DNA of 64,000 nucleotides, from positions 62,001 through 126,000 of the forward strand of contig NZ_PDKG01000005.1 in assembly GCF_004116725.1 (NCBI RefSeq), in the 5' to 3' direction. Below are positions 8,224-18,282 of this stretch, in pieces. Every line of letters starts with the position of its first letter. Position 1 is the stretch's first letter. This DNA is from Arcobacter sp. CECT 8986 (GTDB taxonomy: Bacteria; Campylobacterota; Campylobacteria; Campylobacterales; Arcobacteraceae). A program made the position numbers and the translations under genes. The notes under the pieces are model-generated. The model did no database searches. It saw only the letters and a program-made list of their open reading frames with translations, and was not told the DNA's origin.

Positions 8224-11200
8224 ATGTGATATTGTATATAACACTGGTAAATATACAAGATTTAGAATTGTTCCCCAAGCTAAACCAAATCCAAGTGCAA
8301 TTGCAATTGGTTGAAATATTACAGCTTGTCCTGTTGGGAAGAAGATTAGTGAACTCATTCCTATTAAAGTTGTTATACTAGTTAAAATAATCGGTCTAAA
8401 TCTTTTCTCTGCTCTATAAAAAATATCTTTTAATGTTTTTGCTTTTTTTAGGTATGTCATCATAATAATTCCATCATTTATAACAACTCCAGCAAGTCCA
8501 AGTGCTCCAATCATTGAAGGCATAGAAAGATTTAATCCCATCATCTTATGACCTATTAATACTCCTAAAATAGAAAAAGGAATAATGCTCATAAGTATAA
8601 ATGTATCTCTAAAAGAGTTAAATAAATAAAGCATAGAAATCATAATTAAAAGAAGTGCTAATGCACTTGCAAATAGCATATCATGTTTTAAACTTTTTTT
8701 CTTTTCTGCTTCACCTTTAAAAGTTAGTTTTATACCTTCTTCTCTTATCTCATCTAAAGTTGGTTTTAATTTGTCAAGAACTTCAGTTGCAGTAATTACA
8801 TCTGGATTTACATTTGCATAAATATAGAAATTTTTAACTGCTCTATCTTTTGTTAGTTGTTCAAATGATTTTATTATATTAAAGTTAGCAACTTCATATA
8901 ATCTTACATAAGTTCCATTTGATAATGGAATCTCAATATTTTTAAAGTTCTCATAGTTGTCTTTATTTATACTTTGTATTTTTATATCAAGCATCTCTTT
9001 TTCATCAAATGAAACTGCTTTTTTCTTTTCTAAATATAAATTTGATAAATATGAACCCAGAAAGTGTTCAGTAATACCTAACTTTTCTCCATATTCATTT
9101 ACTTTTAGTTTTATCTCATCAATTCCAAATTTTAATGAATTAGAAGCTGATACTACTCCATTCATATTTTTTATTTCGTCTGTAAGTTTTTCTACATTTT
9201 TGATGATTTTTTGATTGTCATTTGAAATTAAACCTATTTTTATATCTGATTTAACTGGTCCAACTTTTTTTTCTAATACTATTAATTCATTTAAGTGAAA
9301 TCTCTCTTTGTATTTTTGCTCTTCTAAATATTTTTTTAGTTTTTGTGCTATTTGTTTTGATTTTAAAGTTCTTGTTCTTCCTTCATCATCATAATAAAAA
9401 GTCAAATAAGGTGTAATATATTTATCTAAGAAGTTCATAGGTTTTAGTTTTTGAAGTTCTACTGTCATATACATTACATATGGAAATTTTTCTGTGTTGT
9501 TCCCTGCATCTCTTCTATGTCCTGCAACTGAATCTATACTTCTTATAAAAAACTCATCTTTTCTTTTTATTAAATCTGCTTCAATTTTTTGAACAATAAC
9601 AAAGGCATCTTCAAGCTTTGTGTTTTCATTTGCTTTGAAAGATATCTTAATATCAGTTGCATCAAATTTTGGAAACATTTGAAATCTTGATTCTTTAATC
9701 TCTAAAATTGTTGCAAGTGGAACTAATATGACAAATAAAATTAGAAATGTCTTTTTCCATCTCATAAAAAAGTGAATTATTTCATTGTATATTTTGTTTG
9801 GAATTTCCCACGATGTAACTTTAGCTCCACTTTTTAAAGTGTGAGCTGCATGAATTGGTAAGAATACAAATGATTCAATTAATGAGGCAACTAAAAGTGC
9901 ACTTAATGCAATAGGAATAAGCTTCATTACTTCTCCCATTGTTCCACTTATCATTAAAATAGGTAAAAATGAAAATAGAGTTGTAATAGAAGCAATTGTT
10001 ACTGGTTTTACCATCTCTTTTGCACCCATAATTGCAGCTTCTGTTGTAGAATAACCTTCTTCTATATGTTGTTGAATATTTTCACTTACAACAATTGCAT
10101 CATCAACAACAATTCCAATAGCAATTAAAACACCAACAAGTGAAATCATATTTATTGTATAACCAAATGTATACATATAAATTGCAGCTATTACAAAAGA
10201 TGTTGGAATCCCAATAGCTATAATAAATGCCATTCGTAAGTTGATTAGTAAAGCAACAAGTAAAGTTATAAGTAATATTCCAAGCAAAATATTTGATATA
10301 ACTATATTTAATCTATCTTGGATTCTTTCACTATTATCATCACCAATTGATATTTTTATATCTTTATGCTTTTTATTTAGTTTTTCAAGAAGTTGCTTCA
10401 TATCTTTTGATATTTTAAGAGCATCAGAAGTCTCTGTTTGTTCAACTGCTAAAGATAAGGCATTTTCTCCATTAAAAGAGTAAAGAGTTGATGAGTCTTC
10501 ATATCTTTTTTTTATTTTTGCAATATCTTTTAAATATATTGTTTTTCCATCAATTTTTATTAAAATATCTTCAAAATCTTTTCCATTTTTTGCACCATTA
10601 TATGTAGATAAATAAAAGTGCTTTTTATTGCCTTCTATTTTTCCAATAGGAAATATATATGATAGATTTGATATTACATTAAAAACATCACTTTTATTTA
10701 AATTAAGTGCTTCTATTTTTCTATCATCAAGTAAAACTTCAAAATATTTATCTGAATCACCATAAATAGTTACATTACTTACACCACTTATGCCTAAAAT
10801 TGCACTTTTTAAATCATCTGCAAAAGGTTTTAAGTCATCTAATGTAAACTTTTTTGATGTTAATGTTACATCAATTAGTTTTTTATATCTTTCAACTACT
10901 TTTACACTAGGTTCATCCATATCTGAGGGTAAATCTGTTTTTGTAAGAGTGATAATATCTTTTACTTTATCAGAGATGTTATATCTATTTTCACCTTTTT
11001 TTAACTCTAAAATAATTGTAAATTTACCAGGACTAATTACTGTATTTATCTCTTTTAGTCCATCTAAATTTTTAAGTTTATCTTCTATTTCTCCTACTGC
11101 CATCTTATCTAAAATATCAACACTAGCACCATTATAAGAGCCATTTATTGAAATCATATCTAATTCAAAATTTGGAAAAATCTCTTTTGCTGTTTTTGTA

Positions 11201-11292
11201 TATGAATATATTCCTATTATAAATATTAGAAAAAAAAGCGTATAGTTCATACGTGAATTTTCTACAAAAAATCTCAAAAACTTTTCAAACAT
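8212..11292 (-). CDS. RND-family efflux permease (HAE-1/AcrB-like)
   Basis: Inner-membrane proton-driven exporter of 1026 residues with the duplicated RND layout: TM1 near 15-35, a large periplasmic loop, TM2-6, a second loop and TM8-12. TM4 carries GIVVDDAIVVSEN, containing the Asp pair that relays protons. ATG 11292 is preferred over TTG 11295 because AAAGGG is then correctly spaced. It is the last gene of a regulator-kinase-pump operon, 21 nt after the kinase stop. No membrane-fusion protein or TolC-like channel gene is adjacent, so it either borrows partners from elsewhere or works alone like HpnN/MmpL-type members. Substrate unknown. Confidence 0.9.
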   Translation of the reverse strand: MFEKFLRFFVENSRMNYTLFFLIFIIGIYSYTKTAKEIFPNFELDMISINGSYNGASVDILDKMAVGEIEDKLKNLDGLKEINTVISPGKFTIILELKKGENRYNISDKVKDIITLTKTDLPSDMDEPSVKVVERYKKLIDVTLTSKKFTLDDLKPFADDLKSAILGISGVSNVTIYGDSDKYFEVLLDDRKIEALNLNKSDVFNVISNLSYIFPIGKIEGNKKHFYLSTYNGAKNGKDFEDILIKIDGKTIYLKDIAKIKKRYEDSSTLYSFNGENALSLAVEQTETSDALKISKDMKQLLEKLNKKHKDIKISIGDDNSERIQDRLNIVISNILLGILLITLLVALLINLRMAFIIAIGIPTSFVIAAIYMYTFGYTINMISLVGVLIAIGIVVDDAIVVSENIQQHIEEGYSTTEAAIMGAKEMVKPVTIASITTLFSFLPILMISGTMGEVMKLIPIALSALLVASLIESFVFLPIHAAHTLKSGAKVTSWEIPNKIYNEIIHFFMRWKKTFLILFVILVPLATILEIKESRFQMFPKFDATDIKISFKANENTKLEDAFVIVQKIEADLIKRKDEFFIRSIDSVAGHRRDAGNNTEKFPYVMYMTVELQKLKPMNFLDKYITPYLTFYYDDEGRTRTLKSKQIAQKLKKYLEEQKYKERFHLNELIVLEKKVGPVKSDIKIGLISNDNQKIIKNVEKLTDEIKNMNGVVSASNSLKFGIDEIKLKVNEYGEKLGITEHFLGSYLSNLYLEKKKAVSFDEKEMLDIKIQSINKDNYENFKNIEIPLSNGTYVRLYEVANFNIIKSFEQLTKDRAVKNFYIYANVNPDVITATEVLDKLKPTLDEIREEGIKLTFKGEAEKKKSLKHDMLFASALALLLIMISMLYLFNSFRDTFILMSIIPFSILGVLIGHKMMGLNLSMPSMIGALGLAGVVINDGIIMMTYLKKAKTLKDIFYRAEKRFRPIILTSITTLIGMSSLIFFPTGQAVIFQPIAIALGFGLAWGTILNLVYLPVLYTISHKIK

Positions 11293-11313
11293 CAAATCCC
11301 TTTAGAATCTTTT

Positions 11314-13200
11314 TTAGTCATATTTTGGAAAAACTATTTTAAACACAGCACCATTTTTTGTATTTGCTACTGATATTGTACCATTTAATCTATTTTCTAC
11401 TAATCTTTTTGTTAGTGCTAATCCAACGCCACTTCCATTTTTACCTTTAGAAGAGTAATCAATATCATATAAATTCTCAAAATCTTCTTCTTTAATTCCA
11501 CCTGCATTATCTTCAATCATTAGAAGAATTTCATCATCTAACTCTTTTAGTGTTATAAATATTTTTTTATCACTATTTTCATTTTGTGAGTGTTCATAAA
11601 TTGCATTTTCTACTATTACCATAAAAGAGTTAGTTAGACTTGTTTTGTATCCTTCATATGTAAAAGATTCTAACTCTTCTATTATTGTTATGTTATTGTC
11701 TTTTATTTTATTTTCTAAAAGTCTTAAAACAGATTCTAACTCATCTTTTACTAAAAATTTCTCTTTTTGTTTAGGATTTGAATAGAAGTTATAAATATCA
11801 TCCATTGTATTATTTAAAAATTTTATACTATCTTCAATCTTTGGTAGTGTTTCAATAAAAGAGTCATCAAAGTTTTTCTTATCAAGAGAGTGCATCGCTT
11901 TTAATAGTAAAACTTCAGAGCCAAGCTGAGAAATAGGTGTTTTCCATTGGTGAACTAAATCAGCAATATTTTGTCCTATTGTTGTAAATCTAGCTTGAGA
12001 TATAATTAGTTGTTCGTTTAGTTTTTTCTCTTTTTCTATTAGTTTTACTTTTGTAAACAAAGCAAGAGAGATAAATATAACATCAAGAATAATTCCTAAA
12101 GGAATAATTACCCACATATGTGAGATAGGTTCTAAATATCCAGTATTTACAAATACACCATAAAAAATTAAGAATAAAAATGAGAACTGTCCTAAAAAAT
12201 AGTACAAAGAACCAGATAGTTTATTATATATTGCCCATAAAGATACACAAAATAGTGTTGGCATCGTTAATAAAGTTATCAAATCAGTATAGTTTGTATA
12301 TAATTTAAACTCATCATACTCTAAAACTGATAAATAAAATATAACTGCACATATATTTAAAAATACTAAAAACATCAATATTTTATATACAAAACTTTTT
12401 TTAGAGGGTTTAAAAAAAGTAAGTGGAAATAGTAGAGTAAATATTTGAGCAAAAAATCCCAATGACCAATTTATATCATCAATCCATTTTATGTCTAAAT
12501 AGTTAAAAAATTGATAATAAAATCCATTTATTTTAAATTGATAAATAGCTAAAAAAAGTGCTAAACCTATATAAACTAAAAAATAACTCTCTTTTATTGT
12601 AAAATATACTGCTAAATTATATAAAATTAAAGCAATAATAATTCCAGAAAAAATACCCCAAGCAATTGTCTCTATTGTTGTAGCAGTAATAAAGTTATAT
12701 TGGTCATAAACTTTCCAATATGTAGAAATACTTGTATAACTTTTATGCATAGTATAAATTGTATAGTTTGTATTTCTTTCTAAAAGTAGACTATACGTAC
12801 TTTTTCTTATTTTTAATTCTCTACTTTTTATTGATCTATTGTCTCCTAACTCTATTTTTCTATAAGGAATATTATTTTTAAAGATATAAATATCAATAAT
12901 ATCAAGAATTGGTCTGTTATTTTCAAAATATAATTTTTCATTTGTTGACGATAGATTTTTTAGTGAAACTTTTGTCCAGACTCTGCTTTTTGAAGCTTTG
13001 AAATTTGTCTTTTTTATATTTTTAAAAGAAGTCTCTTTTACTATATCATCAATTGTAAAAGTTGAAGTTTTATCAATATATGTTGATTGATATTTTGTAA
13101 GTGTAAGATTGGAAAAATCTGTATTATCTTCAAGTATTAAAGTATTTGCAAATGTTATTTTGGCAAATAAAAATATTAAAATAAATATCTTTTTTATCAT
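11314..13200 (-). CDS. 7TMR-DISM sensor histidine kinase
   Basis: A 628-residue membrane sensor with a signal peptide (FILIFLFAKITFA), a 7TMR-DISMED2 periplasmic domain (VWTKVSLKN), seven TM helices at about 180-390, a short coiled linker and a kinase core. The H-box is LVHQWKTPI with His417, a HWE/HQW-like variant. ATP-binding motifs are DNAGGI and GSGVGLALTKRL. Its start overlaps the stop of the regulator gene by 4 nt (ATGA), showing translational coupling. Its architecture is the same as that of the kinase at 5625 on the other side of the pump gene, suggesting an old duplication of the signalling pair, though sequence identity is low by eye. Confidence 0.92.
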   Translation of the reverse strand: MIKKIFILIFLFAKITFANTLILEDNTDFSNLTLTKYQSTYIDKTSTFTIDDIVKETSFKNIKKTNFKASKSRVWTKVSLKNLSSTNEKLYFENNRPILDIIDIYIFKNNIPYRKIELGDNRSIKSRELKIRKSTYSLLLERNTNYTIYTMHKSYTSISTYWKVYDQYNFITATTIETIAWGIFSGIIIALILYNLAVYFTIKESYFLVYIGLALFLAIYQFKINGFYYQFFNYLDIKWIDDINWSLGFFAQIFTLLFPLTFFKPSKKSFVYKILMFLVFLNICAVIFYLSVLEYDEFKLYTNYTDLITLLTMPTLFCVSLWAIYNKLSGSLYYFLGQFSFLFLIFYGVFVNTGYLEPISHMWVIIPLGIILDVIFISLALFTKVKLIEKEKKLNEQLIISQARFTTIGQNIADLVHQWKTPISQLGSEVLLLKAMHSLDKKNFDDSFIETLPKIEDSIKFLNNTMDDIYNFYSNPKQKEKFLVKDELESVLRLLENKIKDNNITIIEELESFTYEGYKTSLTNSFMVIVENAIYEHSQNENSDKKIFITLKELDDEILLMIEDNAGGIKEEDFENLYDIDYSSKGKNGSGVGLALTKRLVENRLNGTISVANTKNGAVFKIVFPKYD

Positions 13201-13880
13201 GTTTTTACTTCAAGCATATAGCCAAAACTTCTATAATTAGTAATCAAATCTTTTCCTACCTTTTTTCTTAATCTATAAATGATATTTTTTAATGTATTGT
13301 CGTTTATATACTCTTCATTTTTTACTAATGCTGCAATTTCATCTTTAGAAATTAGTTGATTTTTTTTATTAATAAAATATTCTAAAATTGTAGTTTCTAT
13401 TTTACTTAAATTTACCTCAGTATCTTCTACAAATAACTTTTTTGTTCTAAAATTATAATCAAGTATATTATTTATGGTAAATTTAATTAAATTATTTTTT
13501 TCAGATGCCTCTTTACATAAAGTTAAAGTCTCTAGTAAATCTTCATATCTTACAGGTTTTTCCAAATATGAAGTAAGATTTAATGGAATACATTTTAAAA
13601 GTTTCTCTTTATCTGTGTAGTTACTCATAATAACAATGGGAGTTTTTTCACATATTTCTCTAATTTGTTTAGTTAGCTCATATCCATCAAGAAGTGGCAT
13701 TTTATAGTCAGTTAAAATAATATTTGGTCTATATTTATGAAAAGCTTCTAAGGCTTCTTTACCATCTTTACAAGTATATACATCATCATATAATAGTTTT
13801 AAAATTTTATTTGTATTTTCTCTTATTTTATCATCATCTTCTGCATATAAAATTGATAAATTACAAAAATGTTTATTCAA
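13197..13880 (-). CDS. OmpR-type response regulator
   Basis: A 227-residue regulator: receiver with acidic triad EDDD near residue 16, phospho-acceptor Asp58 (LTDYKMP), switch Ser in IMSNYTD and Lys in EKPV; then a winged-helix DNA-binding domain ending in NYRSFGYMLE. TTG 13880 is chosen because AGGAGC lies 4 nt before it; the upstream TTG 13901 has no such site. It heads the operon regulator-kinase-RND pump and is transcribed divergently from the two-partner secretion operon, so the shared 176-nt region could make it a regulator of both. Confidence 0.9.
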   Translation of the reverse strand: MNKHFCNLSILYAEDDDKIRENTNKILKLLYDDVYTCKDGKEALEAFHKYRPNIILTDYKMPLLDGYELTKQIREICEKTPIVIMSNYTDKEKLLKCIPLNLTSYLEKPVRYEDLLETLTLCKEASEKNNLIKFTINNILDYNFRTKKLFVEDTEVNLSKIETTILEYFINKKNQLISKDEIAALVKNEEYINDNTLKNIIYRLRKKVGKDLITNYRSFGYMLEVKT

Positions 13881-13991
13881 AATTGCTCCTAAAAGTGTCA
13901 AAAGTTGTAATAATACTTAAAATATCATTATAACTAAATTTATTTATAAAATTAGTATAAAATCTATACACTAAATTACAAAATTAAAAGT

Positions 13992-14028
13992 GTCATATGA
14001 CCTAGCCATGACTTTTCTTTTATATAAT
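13992..14028 (+). promoter_or_regulatory. Promoter region of the two-partner secretion operon with palindromic operator
   Basis: GTCATATGAC at 13992-14001 is a perfect 10-bp palindrome. It sits within a wider inverted arrangement (AAAAGTGTCAT ... ATGACTTTT). TATAAT at 14023-14028 is a good -10 box 29 nt before the tpsA start codon. The palindrome lies where a regulator would act on the -35 region. Whether the neighbouring response regulator binds it is not known. Confidence 0.45.
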
Positions 14029-14056
14029 TATCTCATAACGTAAAAAGGAAAGATAA

Positions 14057-16618
14057 ATGCAAAGATTGATTGATTATAAATCAAGATTTAGAATCTTAAA
14101 AGGTGGGAAAATAAGCTTAGTTGTAAGTTCTTTACTTACTGCTTCAACACTTTTAAATGCTGCACCAACAGGTGGAGTTGTTGCTAGTGGTAGTGCAAAT
14201 ATCTCTACAAGTGGTAACACTACAAATATTACACAACATACAAATAAAGTAACTATAAATTGGAATAAGTTTAACATAGCATCAAATGAGACTGTAAATT
14301 TTAAACAACCAAACTCTTCTTCAATTGCTTTAAATAGAGTGGTTGGAAATGAAAAATCTATAATCAATGGTGCTTTAAATGCAAATGGACAAGTTTGGCT
14401 TTTAAACTCAAACGGAATTTTATTTGGTAAAAGTGCAAGAATAAATACTGCTGGTTTTTTAGGAACTACAAAACAGTTAAGTGATAGTGATTTCAATGCA
14501 GGTAATTATAACTTTAAAGGTGACTCACAAGAATCAGTTATAAACCTTGGTGAAATTCAATCTGCTGATAATTCATATGTTGCATTACTTGCAAAAAATG
14601 TAGAAAATGATGGGACAATAAAAGTAGTAAAAGGTAAAGTTCATTTAGTTGGTGCAGATGATGTATCAATAAACTTAAATGGAAACTCACTTGTAAACTT
14701 AAAAGTAAACAAAGGTGTTCTTGATAGTTTAGTTAAAAATAGTGGAGCTATTTATGCAAAAGGTGGTGAGATATACTTAACTACAAATGCAGTAAATGAG
14801 CTATTAAAAGGAGTAGTAAATAATACAGGTATTTTAGAAGCTAACTCTTTTGAAGATTTTAAAGGGAAAGTTGAACTATTTGCTCATGGTGGTGAAGCAC
14901 AAGTTGGTGGTATTATAAATGCAGCTGATGGTTTTGTTGAAACTTCTGGGAAAAATGTAAAAATAGATAATAACTTTAAAGTTTCAGCTAATAAATGGCT
15001 TATTGATCCAGTAGATTTTGTAATTGCTGCAACAGGAGGAGATATTACGGGTGCAACATTATCTTCAAATTTGGAGTCAGCTGATGTAGAAATTCAAAGT
15101 ACAAATGGTTCTTCAGGAACAGATGGAAATATTTATGTAAATGACATTATAAGTTGGACTGCAAATAATACATTAACTTTAAATGCATTAAATAATATTG
15201 AAATTAATGAAGATATCATTCATAATGGAACTTCTGCAGGTGGTATTATATTCCTTTATGGACAAAGTGAAGAGTATGGAGGTAGTAGTTCATTTAATGT
15301 ATTATCAGGGAAAAGTGTTATTGCCGATTCTATCCAATGGAGAAAAGGTAATAAACAAAATGCATTGAGATATGCAATTGTAAATAATGATATTTTTTTA
15401 GGAAATCAATATATTGAGATAGGAATAAACTATGCTGAGGGAGGTAAATTAGGCTCAAATACAAAACCAAGTCTATTTTATGGTAGACAAGGCGTAAACT
15501 CAGGAATTGGTATGATTGGAGATGCTGATGGTTTTGGCGAAGGACAAGATTTAAGAATAGATTATTTTTTACCAGGTACTCCTGCTGAATCTTTTGCTGC
15601 AAAATATGATGAAAGTGGAAGTACAACTACTGGACATAATTATGCATTAACAGGGAATAATGCAATATATGAACTTTTTGGTATAAACAATGATGGTAAA
15701 ATTGAAGCAAAAGTTACTACAACTTTAAATAATACATTAAAAACTGAACAAACTTTTACATTAGGTTCAAATGATGCATTTTTTAATAATGATATAGTAC
15801 TTTCAAATGTTGGCTCTTCAAATATTGATAATGTAGTTTTTACAAGAAGTTTTGACCCTGATAATACTTCAGATATTGGTGGGAATACATCTACAAAACA
15901 AGTTATAAATAGAACAATTGCTTCAGGAGATAGTGAAAATATTGTTAGTGCAAGTAGTTTAGAAAATGGTCCTTATGAAAATCTTACAGGAAAAAAAGCA
16001 CAAATTTTTTATTCAACAAGTGATAGTAAATCAAAAGTTGGATTTGATGAAGGTACTGGAGTTTTCTTTAATGGTTCAAATATAGATGGAATGCTTTCTT
16101 TAGCAAATAATCAATCTAAGGGAGATTCTATTACTGAAGATGGTGGTATAGGTGTTATTTTTGAAATAGGAACATTAAATGTTTCTGAAACAAGTAGTTT
16201 TAATTATAAAACATATTTATCAATGGGGTTAATAGATGATATTGTTAAAACAAAAGTAGAAACACCAAAAGTAGAAACTAATGATGTGGAAAAAGTTGTT
16301 GCTGCTATTACTCAAAAACAAAACACAATAGTACCTATACAAAACATCAAAAACAACATAACTATTCCAACTGAGTTTAAAAGAACAGAAGTTAATGTAA
16401 TTTCAACTCCTTCAAATGATACACCAACTAAATTAGTTTCATTAAGTTCTTTAAAACAATCAAAATCAACTGGTGATTCAACACCGACTACAAATAATGA
16501 TGTAATTGTTCCATTAGGACAAAATTCAATTATAAATTTAGTAAATGGTGGAGTTAATTTACCATCAGGAGTAGAACAACAATTTTTTGTAGCAAGCCAA
16601 GAAAAAGGAAATAACTAA
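14057..16618 (+). CDS. TpsA: filamentous-haemagglutinin-type exoprotein
   Basis: Secreted adhesin-like protein of 853 residues exported by the TpsB pore encoded 1 nt later. An extended signal region (positive residues, hydrophobic core 19-32, LLNAA) leads into the TPS domain of about 250 residues; NSNGILFG at 117-124 matches the NPNGI-type signature. The middle is beta-helix-like with many Gly, Asn and Thr. The C-terminal 110 residues are low-complexity Thr/Ser/Pro/Asn-rich. I see no cysteine, so there is no CdrA-type Cys hook for surface retention. It is short for a haemagglutinin. Di-alanine sites at 289-290, 324-325 and 749-750 are conceivable protease targets but none is a classical TAAG. 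Confidence 0.9.
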   Translation: MQRLIDYKSRFRILKGGKISLVVSSLLTASTLLNAAPTGGVVASGSANISTSGNTTNITQHTNKVTINWNKFNIASNETVNFKQPNSSSIALNRVVGNEKSIINGALNANGQVWLLNSNGILFGKSARINTAGFLGTTKQLSDSDFNAGNYNFKGDSQESVINLGEIQSADNSYVALLAKNVENDGTIKVVKGKVHLVGADDVSINLNGNSLVNLKVNKGVLDSLVKNSGAIYAKGGEIYLTTNAVNELLKGVVNNTGILEANSFEDFKGKVELFAHGGEAQVGGIINAADGFVETSGKNVKIDNNFKVSANKWLIDPVDFVIAATGGDITGATLSSNLESADVEIQSTNGSSGTDGNIYVNDIISWTANNTLTLNALNNIEINEDIIHNGTSAGGIIFLYGQSEEYGGSSSFNVLSGKSVIADSIQWRKGNKQNALRYAIVNNDIFLGNQYIEIGINYAEGGKLGSNTKPSLFYGRQGVNSGIGMIGDADGFGEGQDLRIDYFLPGTPAESFAAKYDESGSTTTGHNYALTGNNAIYELFGINNDGKIEAKVTTTLNNTLKTEQTFTLGSNDAFFNNDIVLSNVGSSNIDNVVFTRSFDPDNTSDIGGNTSTKQVINRTIASGDSENIVSASSLENGPYENLTGKKAQIFYSTSDSKSKVGFDEGTGVFFNGSNIDGMLSLANNQSKGDSITEDGGIGVIFEIGTLNVSETSSFNYKTYLSMGLIDDIVKTKVETPKVETNDVEKVVAAITQKQNTIVPIQNIKNNITIPTEFKRTEVNVISTPSNDTPTKLVSLSSLKQSKSTGDSTPTTNNDVIVPLGQNSIINLVNGGVNLPSGVEQQFFVASQEKGNN

Positions 16619-18258
16619 TGAAAAAAATCATAGCATTATCAGCAATAACAACATCACTACTATTTGCAGCAACACCAAATAGTAGTAGCATTCAAAATCA
16701 ATTAGAGAAACCAAAAAATTTACCAAAAAAATCAACTCCTTTAGTTGAATTAAAAGGTGCAAAAAAATATAAAGCCCCAATGCAAAATGAAAGTACAAAA
16801 AAAATCTTTGTAAAAGAGTTTAAAATTACAGGTGCAATTCATATAAAAGAAGAGAAGTTAAAATCTTTAGTTAAAAGCTATGAAAACAAAGAGTTAACTT
16901 TTGCTCAGATTCAAGAAGTAGCAAGTATTATCACTAAAGAGTATAGAAAAGAGGGATATTTTGTTGCAAGAGCTTATATTCCTGTACAAACTATACAAAA
17001 TGATATAATTGAAATCGCAATTATTGAAGGTAACTATGGAGAGTTTCAATTAAAAAATGATTCATTAGTTAAAGATAGTATTGTAAAAGGTATGCTTGAT
17101 AATATTAAAGAAGCAAATATTATTAGTACAGATACTTTAGAAAGAGCTATGCTTATTATAAACGACACTCCAGGTGTAGTTGTAAGTAAAGCAGAAGTAA
17201 TGCCAGGAAGTGAAGTAGGTACAAGTGATTTTCTTATTGAAACTACACCTTCACCAAGATTTGATGGGTATGTAGTTGCAGATAATTATGGAAGTAGATA
17301 TACAGGAAAAAATAGAATTTCTGCACAAGTAAATATAAATTCTCCTTTTAATATTGGTGACCAAATTAGTTTAGGTTCTTTAGTTTCAAATCATGGAAAT
17401 TTAAAAAACTATAACTTTGCATATAATTTTCCTTTAGCATCAAATGGTTTAAGAGGTGAGTTTGCATATTCACATACAAAATATAATTTAATGGAAGAGT
17501 ATGAAGAATTAGATGCACACGGTCAATCTAATATATTTGATTTTAAACTTTCATATCCAATAATCAAATCAAGAATTGAAAACTTAGATTTACAATTAAA
17601 ATTTTCAAATAAAAACTTTGATGACCATGTAAATGGAAATCAAACAGCTGATAAAAATATAAAATCACTTACAGCTTCATTACTTTACTCAAAAGATTTT
17701 GTTTTATTTGATAGACCAAGTTATATTACAAGTGGATTTAATCTTACAACAGGTAGATTAAAAAATGAAAATTCAAATCTTTATGATGGAAGATATAATA
17801 AAGTTGATTTTTATGTAAATAACACTATTTCATTAGCTGATACATATAGTTTAACAACTGGTGTAACTGCACAAAAAGTTCTAGGTGGAAAAAATCTTGA
17901 CGGAAGTGAAGATATGAGTTTAGGTGGAGCATATGCAGTTAAATTCTATCCAGATAGTGAACAAAGTGCTGAAAATGGATATATTTTTAATATTGAGTTA
18001 TTTAAACAATTACAACCAATAAAATCATATACTCATAGAGTAAGTTTCTTCTATGACATTGGTAATGTTTATATGGAAGATGCTTCAACAGATACAACTT
18101 TTGATAGAAGAACTTTACAAGATGTTGGTCTTGGATACTATGCAAATTATAAAGATTTCTTTGCAAGAGTAAATTTAGCTTACAATATGAATCATGAAGT
18201 AACAGCAGAACCAAACTATAATAGTAAAATATTATTTCAAGCTGGATGGGTATTTTAA
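16618..18258 (+). CDS. TpsB: ShlB/FhaC/HecB-family outer-membrane transporter
   Basis: A 546-residue outer-membrane pore for the TpsA exoprotein. It has a signal peptide (LSAITTSLLFAA), a Pro/Lys-rich linker with a likely plug helix, POTRA domains at about 70-220 (FKITGAIHI ... YRKEGYFVARAYIP ... IEIAIIEG), then a 16-strand beta-barrel ending in the aromatic FQAGWVF expected for BAM insertion. The TAATG overlap with tpsA couples translation. It ends 24 nt from the convergent lapD-like gene. Confidence 0.93.
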   Translation: MKKIIALSAITTSLLFAATPNSSSIQNQLEKPKNLPKKSTPLVELKGAKKYKAPMQNESTKKIFVKEFKITGAIHIKEEKLKSLVKSYENKELTFAQIQEVASIITKEYRKEGYFVARAYIPVQTIQNDIIEIAIIEGNYGEFQLKNDSLVKDSIVKGMLDNIKEANIISTDTLERAMLIINDTPGVVVSKAEVMPGSEVGTSDFLIETTPSPRFDGYVVADNYGSRYTGKNRISAQVNINSPFNIGDQISLGSLVSNHGNLKNYNFAYNFPLASNGLRGEFAYSHTKYNLMEEYEELDAHGQSNIFDFKLSYPIIKSRIENLDLQLKFSNKNFDDHVNGNQTADKNIKSLTASLLYSKDFVLFDRPSYITSGFNLTTGRLKNENSNLYDGRYNKVDFYVNNTISLADTYSLTTGVTAQKVLGGKNLDGSEDMSLGGAYAVKFYPDSEQSAENGYIFNIELFKQLQPIKSYTHRVSFFYDIGNVYMEDASTDTTFDRRTLQDVGLGYYANYKDFFARVNLAYNMNHEVTAEPNYNSKILFQAGWVF

Positions 18259-18282
18259 TACCCTCTTTGCTTGAAAAGATTA

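Noticed and set aside
10790-11137. Open frame on the + strand opposite the RND gene
   Set aside because: It is one of several frames mirroring real genes; composition and codon use match the antisense of the pump, with no ribosome-binding site.
14074-14496. 140-residue frame antisense to tpsA
   Set aside because: It shadows the conserved TPS domain on the other strand, and has no start signals or family features.
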